Shown: positions 55,269 through 64,000 of the stretch, piece after piece | Position numbering within the stretch: position 1 is the stretch's first letter | Layout: every line of letters begins with the position of its first letter | Origin: Ancistrus triradiatus | Lineage: Eukaryota > Chordata > Actinopteri > Siluriformes > Loricariidae | DNA length: 64,000 nucleotides | Direction: 5' to 3' | Assembly (NCBI GenBank): GCA_025084515.1 | Contig: JAJAGP010000241.1 | Coordinates: forward strand, 394,732-458,731 | Notes under the pieces: generated by a model | What the model saw: only the letters and a program-made list of their open reading frames with translations | What the model was told of the DNA's origin: nothing | Database searches by the model: none | Made by a program: the position numbers and the translations under genes

Positions 55269-58200
55269 GTGAGCTTAAACTTGAAGTTGTCAAGGCACAT
55301 ACAGAGGGGCAAAAAAGTATTTAGTCAGCCACTGATTGTGCAAGTTCTCCGACTTAGAAAGATGAGAGAGGTTGGTAATTTTCATCATAGGTACACTTCA
55401 ACTATGAGAGACAAAATGAGAAAAAAAATCCAGGAAATCACATTGTAATATTTTTAAAGAATTGAATTGTAAATCATGGTGGAAAATAAGTATTTGGTCA
55501 CCCACAAACAAGCAAGATTTCTGGCTCTCACAGACCTGTACCACCTTCTTTAAGAAGCTCTTCTGTCCTCCGCTCGTTACCTGTATTAACTGTACCCGTT
55601 TGACCTTGTTATCTGTATAAAAGACACCTGTCCACAGCCTCCAAACTCAACCATGGCCAAGACCAAAGAGCTGTCGATGGACACCAGGAAGAAAATTGTA
55701 GACCTGCAGCAGGCTGCGAAGAGTGAATCTACAATAGGCAAGCAGGTTGGTGTGAATAAATCAACTGTGGGAGCAATTGTAAGAAAATGGAAGACATACA
55801 AGACCATTGATAATCTCCCTCAATCTGGGGCCCCATGCAAGATCTCATCCCGTGGGGTCAAATGATCATGAACGGTGAGAAAAAATCCCAGAACTACACA
55901 GAGGGACTTGATGAATGACCTGCAGAGAGCTGGGACCAAAGTAACAAAGCCTACCATCAGTAATACACTACGCCGAGAGGGACTCAGATCCTGCAGTGCC
56001 AGAACTTTTTGGTAAAAACTCAACTCGTCGTGTTTGGAGGAAGAAGAATGCTGAGTCGCATCCCAAAAACACCATCCCTACTGTGAAGCACGGGGGGTGG
56101 AACATCATGGCTTTGGGGCTGTTTTTTCTGCAAAGGGGACAGGACGATCTGATTCGCGTTAAGGGAGAATGAATGGGGCCATGTATCATGAGATTTTAAG
56201 CCAAAACCTCCTTCCATCAGTGAGAGCATTGAAGATGGAACATGGCTGGGTCTTCCAGCATGACAATGATCCCAAACACACTACTCGGGCAACGGAAGGA
56301 GTGGCTCCGTAAAAAGCATTTCAAGGTCCTGGAGTGGCCTAGCCAGTCTCCAGACCTCAACCCCATAGAAAATTTATGGAGGGAGTTAAAAAGTCCGTGT
56401 TGCCCCCAAAAACATCACTGCTCTAGAGGAGATCTGCATGGAGGAATGGGCCAGAATACCAGCTACAGTGTGTGCCACCTGGTGAAGACTTACAGAAAAC
56501 ATTTGACCTCTGTCATTGCCAACAAAGGTTATGTTACAAAGTATTGAGTTGAACTTTTGTAATTGACCAAAAACTTATTTTCCACCATGATTCACAATTA
56601 AATTCTTTAAAAATCCTACAATGTGATTTCCTGTATTTTGTTTTTCTCATTTTGTCTCTCATAGTTGAAGTGTACCTTTGATGAAAATTACAGAACTCTC
56701 TCATCTTTCTAAGTAGGAGAACCTGCACAATCAGTGGCTGGCTAAATACTTTTTTGCCCCACTGTACATACTAGGGGTGTGCGATATGTACCATCTATTA
56801 TAATAACGGATTTTTCCCGACGATGCGCAAGCTGAAATTATCGAATATGTCACTCAAAAAAAAAAAAAAAAAAAAAATTCAGTCAAAAACACACCTTAAT
56901 AGTCATGTAGCCAGGTAAAACAGTCTACTGCACATGGGCACCACAAATCAAGGGTTCTACCTAAAAGAGCATGACTGGAGCTAAAAATGAGTGAACGAAC
57001 TGTGTCAGGAGACAAAATACAGACACCACCAGCCTCGCAGTCTACGTCATTAGATTTTATTGCTAGATGTGGCTCATCCTCAGTCACATGTAGGTGCTTT
57101 GGCTTTAAAAAGACGGCTGTTGCTCAAAAGATGGCAATCAAAGACAGCTAGATAATTAGCTTATTTCACCGCCGTGCGGAATATAAAGATTATGGCAAAC
57201 TTCAGGAGTCATTTGTGCACGACAGGCTTAAACCAGCGAAGACACCAACACAAAAAACACACTCAACAAACCTTAGTGAAATCATTCTGCAAAAAAAGTG
57301 CCTTACGACAAGAAAAGCAACAGATGGCAAGACATAAGAAATGCTGTCACCATCCAATTCCATCTAAGACACTGCCAGTTCAGGTGATTGAGATGGGCTC
57401 AAACAACTTTTGAATACTTTAGACTCAAGATATACACTGACAAATTATCATCTAATTATCGTTATTGATAAAATTTTTATCAATATCGTATACCCCAGTA
57501 CATACTAAATGCTGACAGACATATAAAATCTCTCTCTCTCTCTGTTTTCTTTTTTTTTTTTTTACATTTCAGGGTGTCATTCTGCACGTTCCTGGCACAC
57601 GAGTACCCTGAACAGGTGCATAAAGTAGTTATGATAAACGGTGGCGGTCCAACAGCACTGGAGCCCAGCCTCTGCTCCATCTTTCAGCTGCCCTCCTGTG
57701 TTCTCCACTGTTTGTCACCCTGCCTTGCATGGAGCTTCCTCAAGTAAGAACATACAAAACATGCAGGGCCTCAAGTTTAAAAGTGCAGGAATTTATCATA
57801 GGGTTAGGATTGCTTTTGATGCCGAGTTCCATGCTTTATAGAGGGCTGCTTGAAATGTAAAATCACAAATGGTGAAATAACTTAAGCTTATGATAATAAT
57901 ATGTTCAATTTGTATAGCGCCTTTCACAAACCTAAGGCCGCTTATAAAATGTTTGTCTAAATGCTACATACGCCGCTTAACGTCCACATTAAGTTCTGTG
58001 AAACATGATGTTGACCAGAATGAATGTAACTGGACATTACCATCGTGACATGGTACTTAAGATACTTTGCACATGGTGTTTTATTTTAAACAATAATATT
58101 GATTAAAATACAGTATGAAAACATTTAGTACAGTTCTGTCCAATACAGTCATTCTTATTTTTGTATCTTTTATAAAACTTGAAATACTTACTGAAAACGA

Positions 58201-60918
58201 ATAAAGTAGAACGATACCCTTTGTTTATGCCTTTGAAAATGCAAGGGTTTGCTCGTATTAAGGCTGGGAGGTATACTGGTATTAACGTGAATACCAGTAC
58301 GATACCATTTATTCTGACTACTTTTGAATGGAATTGTAGAAGTTATTGATAATAAGAAATAAAGTCTCAAATTTTATTTATTGTTGGTATATCATGATAT
58401 TATATCTTTATCGTATTGATAGTGGAAAATATCGTGATAATGATTTTTAGTTCATATCGCCCAACCCTACCTCTTCTTAGTTTTCTGTCATTTAGATGTG
58501 AATTAGATATATATAAGACAGATTTTTATTTCCTATTACAATTCTTAAGACCTAGCAAAAAGTCCTAAAGTCAAAGGACTTTGATCTGATGGACGGTAAA
58601 TAGCACATACCAGTACTTCTATTTTCTTAACTGGATATATGCATCAACTTACATCAGATGCTTATAATAGAAATAAAAATAATAATAACCCCTATTACAT
58701 CTATTCTTGTCTCTAACTCTCCCTTTTCCTGTCATTATCTACCTTGTCCCTTTCTCTCCCAGAGCTGGCTTTGCTAGGCAGGGTGCTAAAGAAAAGCAGC
58801 TGCTAAAGGAGGGGAATGCCTTTAATGTGTCTCCGTTTGTGCTGCGAGCCATGATGAGTGGTCAGTACTGGCCAGAGGGAGATGAGGTGTATCATGCTGA
58901 GCTCACGGTGCCCATCTTGCTTGTCCATGGCCTCTATGACAAGTTTGTGCCAATGGATGAGGACCAGCGCATGGCCGAGGTACGGCGTAATGGTGCATCT
59001 TGTTCTCACATTTGTACATTTTGACATAGTTTTAAAGGGTCTTAGTTGTTCCATAATTCTATTCACCTGATCAGTTTCATGCAGAAGCCATTGCATAAGA
59101 CAGCACATTTTTCCTATTTGCCATATTAGCACACCACAGCTGATTGGATCAGCGTAAACAACTGCATCTCTGTGCTGTAAGAAGCATTACGTATAATCCG
59201 ATGTCACTGCAGAAGTAGGAGATGTGCACTCAAAGAAACAAAGGCTTTATGTTACAAATGAGTGTTAACACTGTCCAACCCTAGCCATTCTCTACATGAC
59301 TGGTCATCATCTCTGGTCTTCATGTTGCCAGAGCAAACCAGAACACCACTTATGTGCTCATTCATTGTAATTAGACAGAAAATGGCGAACATCATTGGAG
59401 CATAATTAGGTGAGCTTTTAGGTATTATGCTATTAGGTACACCTGTTCAACTGCTTGTTAATGCAATTATCTTATCATTCATTCATATGGCAGCAACGGC
59501 ATGCATTTAGGTACGCAGGCATGGTCAAGGTGGCCTGCTGAAGTCCAAACCGAGCATCAGAACGGGGAAGAATGGTGATTTAAGTGACTTGGTTGTCACT
59601 TAAGTGGCATGGTTGTTGGTGCTAGACAAGCTGGACTTTCAGAAACTGCTGATCTACTGGGATTTTCTCACACAGTCATCTCTAGGGTTTACAGACAATG
59701 GTCTAAAAAAGAAAAATATCCAGTGGGCAATCGGTTCGAGCTGATAGAAAGGCAACAGTTACTCAAATAACCACTCTCACAACCGAGATATACAACATCT
59801 CTGTCAAAGCTTGAAGCAGATAGACTACAGCAGCAGAAGACCACACTGGGTGTCACTCCTGTCAGCTAAGAACAGGCAACTGAGACTACAGTTTGCATGG
59901 ACTTATCAAAATTGGACAATAGAAGACTGGAAAAATGTTGCCTGATCTGAGGAGTCAGAATTTTTAATAAATAACATGAAAGCATGAATCCATCCTGCCT
60001 TACATCAATGGTTCAGGCTGGTGGTGGCGTAATGGTGTGAGGAACATTTTCTTGGCACACTTTGGGCCCCTTACTACCAACCAAGCATCTTTTAAACATT
60101 GACCATGTCCAGCCCTTTTTGACCACAGTGCACCACCTTCTGATGGACTTCCAGCAGGAAAACACACATTTACATTTTACAGCATTTAGCAGACGCCCTT
60201 ATCCAGAGCGACTCACAATTGATACAACCTTACAATCCAAGCAGTTGTGGGTTAAGGGCCTTGCTCAAGGACCCAACAGTGGCAGCTTGGCAGAGGTGGG
60301 ATTTGAACACTGGACCCTCTGGTCCATAGTCCAGTACCTTACCCGCTAGGCTACCACAGTCCCACCATGTCAAAAAGTTCAATTCATCCCAAACTTGAAC
60401 ATGACAATAAGTTCACTGTACTCAAATGGCCTAATATGTGTCCAGAGATTCAGAAGAGCATAATTAGCTCTGCTCTTGGAAGAATGGTGTTTCTGATCAT
60501 GGCTAATAGCACATGTATAAATATATGGTTTCTTGGGTATCATGAAGAAGTGTGTTACCAATTTTTATCCAGACTGGTTGCTGAAGAGCCTAAGAAAGTG
60601 GGAATAAGCTACAACTAGTGAAAATTGAACGAAACAGTAAAATATGGAGAACTTTGGACTAATCCCCCTTTATGACATTCTGTGCATTTCTAGATCCTTC
60701 TTTTTGCCTTCCTGAAAGTGATAGAGGAGGGAAGTCACATGGTAATGATGGAGTGCCCAGACACAGTCAACACACTTCTGCACGAGTTCTTCCTCTGGGA
60801 GCCTGACATCTCCAGAAAGGATTCTTCACCTGATACCACCATTGCTCCAGCTGTTACCATAGGCAGCAACAGTGAAACCGCTGGCACGCACAAATCTAAC
60901 AAGAACCTAAACAAATAA
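54523..60918 (+). CDS. abhd8: abhd8, abhydrolase domain-containing protein 8, complete, four coding exons
   Basis: Predicted alpha/beta-hydrolase; its physiological substrate is not established. Exons 54523-55268, 57573-57743, 58763-58979 and 60694-60918 join to 1359 bases, 452 residues, against about 439 in human. The N-terminal third ([15 protein letters not shown], then [17 protein letters not shown]) precedes a Pro/Ala-rich linker and an Arg-rich cluster (about 141-150). The hydrolase domain has the oxyanion-loop motif HGVGG (177-181), nucleophile elbow GHSYG with Ser247, acid Asp365 (GLYDKFVP) and His393 (EGSHMVMME). The elbow is split by intron 1. All splice sites are GT-AG and phases agree. 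The 5' UTR probably begins near 45.1-45.5 kb. Teleosts can have two abhd8 copies; which one this is cannot be decided here. The C-terminal tail after LWEPD is divergent, as usual. Confidence 0.93.
55302..56764 (+). mobile_element. Tc1-like transposon (family A) in abhd8 intron 1
   Basis: 1463 bp between TA dinucleotides (55300-55301 and 56765-56766). Ends 'cagaggggcaaaaaagtatt' and 'aatacttttttgccccactg'. Same family as 39915-41506 but in the opposite orientation. About 130 bases are missing internally compared with that copy. Confidence 0.92.
55653..56545 (+). pseudogene. Tc1 transposase pseudogene (family A)
   Basis: From [20 protein letters not shown] the two HTH motifs are intact ([20 protein letters not shown]), then stops follow. 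The stretch around 56000, 'cagtgccagaactttttgg', joins the region before the first catalytic Asp directly to ELFG-like sequence, so the segment with that Asp is deleted. [12 protein letters not shown] keeps the second Asp and [13 protein letters not shown] the Glu. Dead copy. Confidence 0.88.
56772..57497 (+). mobile_element. Deleted hAT element with perfect 8-bp TSD in abhd8 intron 1
   Basis: 726 bp with ends 'taggggtgtgcgatatg' and 'atatcgtatacccca'. Exact target duplications gtacatac lie at 56764-56771 and 57498-57505. Plus-strand text at 57170-57450, after frame correction, gives [13 protein letters not shown] and [15 protein letters not shown] segments, the hAT/ZBED transposase region just after the BED finger. 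Contains an A22 run at 56856-56877. It inserted exactly at the right end of the Tc1 element, so it is the younger of the two. Confidence 0.85.
57573..57743 (+). CDS. abhd8: abhd8 coding exon 2
   Basis: Acceptor TTACATTTCAG after a long T tract; donor CTCAA|GTAAGA. Encodes [32 protein letters not shown] and [10 protein letters not shown], contiguous with exon 1's GHSYG. Confidence 0.93.
57744..58762. other. abhd8 intron 2
   Basis: Contains a possible hAT-type MITE (58259-58469) and a short 'tttgtatagcgcctttcac' scrap near 57915. Nothing else recognised. Confidence 0.5.
58259..58469. mobile_element. Possible hAT-type MITE in abhd8 intron 2
   Basis: Starts 'taaggctgggaggtatactg' and ends 'catatcgcccaaccctacc' minus the last bases, the form of hAT ends; the interior is rich in 'tatcgtgataatg'-like text. 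Flanking 8-mers agree at only 5 of 8 sites. Confidence 0.5.
58763..58979 (+). CDS. abhd8: abhd8 coding exon 3
   Basis: Acceptor TCTCTCCCAG, donor GCCGAG|GTACGG. Encodes [40 protein letters not shown] and [19 protein letters not shown], including the acid residue Asp365. Extremely conserved relative to the human protein. Confidence 0.93.
59440..60445 (+). pseudogene. Tc1-like transposase relic (family D) in abhd8 intron 3, split by a SINE
   Basis: Starts 'attaggtacacctgttcaac'. Readable segments include the HTH region (ETADLLGF, then a SRVYRQW-like stretch), [12 protein letters not shown] and DHVQPFLTT; it resumes after the SINE (60164-60364) as [18 protein letters not shown] text. Multiple frameshifts. 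Same family as 22530-23605. Confidence 0.75.
60164..60364 (-). mobile_element. tRNA-derived SINE inside the Tc1 relic
   Basis: Reverse copy: tail 'acattttacagcatttagca', body 'aagggccttgctcaaggacc', head 'cgctaggctaccacagtccc'. The box-B equivalent (complement of 'gggatttgaacactgg') is well kept. Inserted after the Tc1 relic decayed or while it still existed; it splits a transposase codon block. Confidence 0.85.
60694..60918 (+). CDS. abhd8: abhd8 coding exon 4 (terminal)
   Basis: Acceptor GCATTTCTAG in phase 0. Encodes [20 protein letters not shown] with catalytic His393, [18 protein letters not shown], and a Ser/Thr/Asn-rich tail ending NKNLNK before TAA at 60916-60918. Confidence 0.92.
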   Translation: MLLFAFLKVIEEGSHMVMMECPDTVNTLLHEFFLWEPDISRKDSSPDTTIAPAVTIGSNSETAGTHKSNKNLNK

Positions 60919-63900
60919 TCAACGAAGATTCCATTTTCGTAAGGTAAACCAATCAGAAGGCTCTTGACGGCAGGCTGTATGAGGTGGATCGATCACCCAG
61001 GCTGAAGGCTGTTTTTTCAGAGCTGAGACTTGAGCTCAGGGTTCAAGCAGGTTGCAACAAGACGGCAAGCATTCCCAGAGGAAAGACTCTGCCAATACGG
61101 GCCAGAGGGGTCATGAAGGAAATGAAAGCTTAAACTCATTTTCAGACCAGAAATGATGATTTATTAAATCTTAGTGGCTTCATATCTCTCTACCTTCAAA
61201 CAAATATCTTTCCTTGTTGTGATGTGTAAACAAAAACACCAGAGCTCTGCTCAGTGGACGCCCAGTGTATAAGCTCCGACTGGACCAAACTAAGCTGGAA
61301 CGTTCCAGGGTAATCCAGGCTGGATTACCGTGGTTTTCCCATGCTTGTGAATCTATTGTGTGATCCATTGTGACCTAGGGCACAGAAGTACATAAAAGCT
61401 GGGAGACAACGCAAGCCATGTCTGTTGTATGTCACATACAGCTACTGAGCAGTCTGATATGTTCAGAGTAACAGCGAAGAGAAAATAATACTGTTGTCAT
61501 ATGGTCTTCCCACATAAAACATGCCCAATGAGGATGAGAAAATCACAAGGCTGAAATGAACCACAAAGACAAATGCGCTAAATTCTAACAAGAATATTCA
61601 GGTTGGACAGATCACCTTAGAATAACCTGAATATCCAAGAAAATCAGAAAAAAACATAACCATGCCACCATAATATATAATAATAGTAACTATATAGGCT
61701 GATTCAATGGTCAGTTTTGCCATGAATGAATCTGATGTTTTCTTTAAACAGAAACAAAACTACAGGTGCGTGGAGGAGTGCAGGATTGAATTGGACATGT
61801 TGTGGAAAGGAAATGTGCTGTGAGTTTTAAAAAAAAAAAAAAAAAAGGGGGCACTCATGTCTCCTAGCAACAGGGAACTGGAGTAAAAATGGGAGTTGGT
61901 GAATTTACAGCTGAGAGGAACTGACAAACAGAGAGAGAACGGAAACGATTGTGAGAGAGAAGGAACTGGTGCTGATAAGTCATTCACATGATTATGGTTC
62001 TGCAGTTACACCCCAAAAAAGCTCATACTACTAAATAAAAAGATTAACTAACGTACTAACTGTTTATAGTGCTGCTTCAAACCCCGCTGAAGAGCACAGA
62101 AACCCTACAAGTCACAGCGTGATAATAATCGAAACCCACATTTGTGTTGAAAGAATAATTAGGCCACGGAGCAGCACCGAGTGACTTAAAAACACACAAA
62201 CAGACAGGATGTCCTGGGCATGGCACAAAATAGAGGGTAAGTCAAGGCGAAGGTTGCTATGACAACAAGCAGTGAAAAGCTGCATGGTATTAAAAAAAAA
62301 TAGACAGCCTGGTAAATTGGAAATAACTGCATTCTGGAAGAACAAGGCACCATAGGCTTTTTCCTGTCTCATCAGCTTGATAGATTTGATGCAGCAGAAC
62401 ACAGAAAGCAATGGAAATAGTCTAGATGAGTCCTACTGTAAACAATTAGTATTATTTGTAGAACATGATGAAGTAACAGACTGGCTCGTTTTAAATGACA
62501 TCATTGTAGTAATTTCATTACCTATACAAATGTGATGCAAATGTAAATTTGATGTAAAGCTCTATCTAAATATATGCCATGGTGAATTATGATATCTATC
62601 TTTTTAGTGAAAGAGAGTCCTGATCACTTCACAGACAGCAGATCAGTTAAAGTATGTACGACCTGGTTATTGCAATGGTGAGGGTACTGGACCAACTTTC
62701 ACCATCCATAATATTCATCACGGCATTCAGGCACCAGGCCACGTGTCCCACATGTAACCTACCATAGGTAGCATTTGTGCAAGATTTGCATTTTGGGACA
62801 AATGTGGCCTTGATGGAGTTCTGGCTGAGTACTGGCAACCAGCTTTGGTTGAAATCAGTATGTGGCCACGGGAAGAGGCGAGAGTAACTCAGAACTCATT
62901 TGCTATCAGGGTTACTTTCAGATTCAGAGAGCTTGTGAAAAGTGACTTAAAAACAAATATTATCCCAAAAAAATCACTGTGTGATAGTCATGGTGTTTGA
63001 AATATGCAAGCGGAACTACAGCAGATCCATCAAATATCTCCCATGATAAAGCTTTAATTCAGTGTTAAAACATCAGGGTGGGGACAATGACATTAAAGCA
63101 CAATCTGTATGCATGGCATTTCTGACCTTGACTACAATGCCCACACTGCCTTAGATTATCTAGCTGAACCACGTTATATTAGATATAAAATATTTTCATT
63201 CAATTGTGGTAAATGAGTGGTTTCACGGGATAAACAAACTTATTTTCAGCTTCTGAATGAACAGAAACACAGCTGAAATACACTTAGTGCCATTTCTGCA
63301 AGACTGCCCATGTATGCAAAATAACAACTTATTCATAATAGTTTTAGGCCCAAAATGATTACTCCAAAGCATTTAATTGTAAATCCAGCCTTGACATTTT
63401 GATGGGTACATATGTGTGCAGGATGTGTGTAGCAATACCATTTTGTCAAGGCTGTTACAAATATGCATACAATCATTTAAAAAATATTTTCTAAAATCTG
63501 CATCGACACCATTGTGTTTAAAAATGGTCCAAACCCCAGATATGAACTCGGATCTTAACTTGTATTTGGAAAACTACAGTAGTAAAGACTGAGTTTTATT
63601 CTTTGTGTGAGTGTGAACTTGTAAAGGTGAAAATACAGAATGCATTCTTTTTTTAAAAACTTGACTACGGGGGAAAACAAACAGTCAAATATGTAACGAC
63701 TGTGAAAGAAGCAGCGCTTCAGGTGCTATGGAAGTACGTGTCTATACAAGCCAATGGGTGTTCACATACTGGAAAAGGAGAGCTCCATTTAAATGACTTG
63801 CATACTATATAAGGGTGTTAAAGATATTTTAAAACTGCTCTTTTTAAAGTGGGGATGAACATTAAGCAAAGGTTGGGGTACATCTAACTGATGGCCTCTC

Positions 63901-64000
63901 CATGCAGCAGGAAATACTGGAGCTTGTTACTGACATACAAGACAAGATGCTCTTCTTCCTTTTCCTCGGGATGTATGTGCAATTTCAGTGCCCCAGTGTA
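60919..64000. other. abhd8 3' UTR and downstream, no other gene recognised
   Basis: The early part (to about 61140) is GC-richer and is probably 3' UTR. A possible AATAAA is at 62034-62039, but the true 3' end cannot be fixed. An A18-G5 junction lies at 61829-61851. No coding exon with recognisable motifs was found on either strand to the window end. Confidence 0.45.

Noticed and set aside
57893..57935. Short phrase 'tttgtatagcgcctttcac' in abhd8 intron 2
   Set aside because: Resembles a common fish repeat but is too short to bound or assign.

Overview
This is teleost nuclear DNA: AT-rich, with spliced genes, CpG-rich promoters and a heavy load of fish-type transposons. The repeat mix (several Tc1 families, small hAT elements, a tRNA-derived SINE, a repeat containing 'tatagcgcttttt') suggests an ostariophysan such as a catfish or characin, but that is an inference from repeats only. 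Nothing prokaryotic is present: no operons, CRISPR, rRNA or free-standing tRNA genes.

Three protein-coding genes can be read from spliced exons. (1) piezo2, minus strand: only the first two coding exons (19610-19673 and 5730-5825), separated by a 13.8 kb repeat-filled intron; the gene continues beyond the left edge. (2) ctsz (cathepsin Z/X), plus strand, complete in six exons from 32622 to 42279 and encoding 300 residues with all catalytic residues; one intron uses a GC-AG splice pair. (3) abhd8, plus strand, complete in four coding exons from 54523 to 60918 and encoding 452 residues with an intact alpha/beta-hydrolase triad; a CpG-rich region near 45.1-45.5 kb ending in a good splice donor is the likely promoter and non-coding first exon. 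The three genes act in different processes (mechanosensitive channel, lysosomal carboxypeptidase, predicted hydrolase), so neighbourhood implies no shared pathway.

Layout: 1-5.7 kb, Penelope-like RT relic, palindromic and hAT elements, BED-finger relic; 5.7-19.7 kb, piezo2 exons 1-2 and intron 1 with Tc1, LINE, gypsy, SINE and hAT relics; 19.7-20.4 kb, piezo2 promoter; 20.4-32.1 kb, intergenic with Tc1 relics and an anomalous duplicated repeat at 28.1-28.4 kb; 32.2-42.5 kb, ctsz with a Tc1 copy in each of introns 1 and 5 and a Tigger-like element in intron 4; 42.5-54.5 kb, intergenic and abhd8 5' region with nested transposons including a chimeric Tc1 copy; 54.5-60.9 kb, abhd8 with Tc1 plus hAT in intron 1; 60.9-64 kb, no recognised gene.

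I found no convincing new biological system. The most distinctive signals are the nested and hybrid transposons with readable target-site duplications, the GC-AG intron of ctsz, and a local duplication that looks like an assembly artefact. All transposase and reverse-transcriptase reading frames here are broken.
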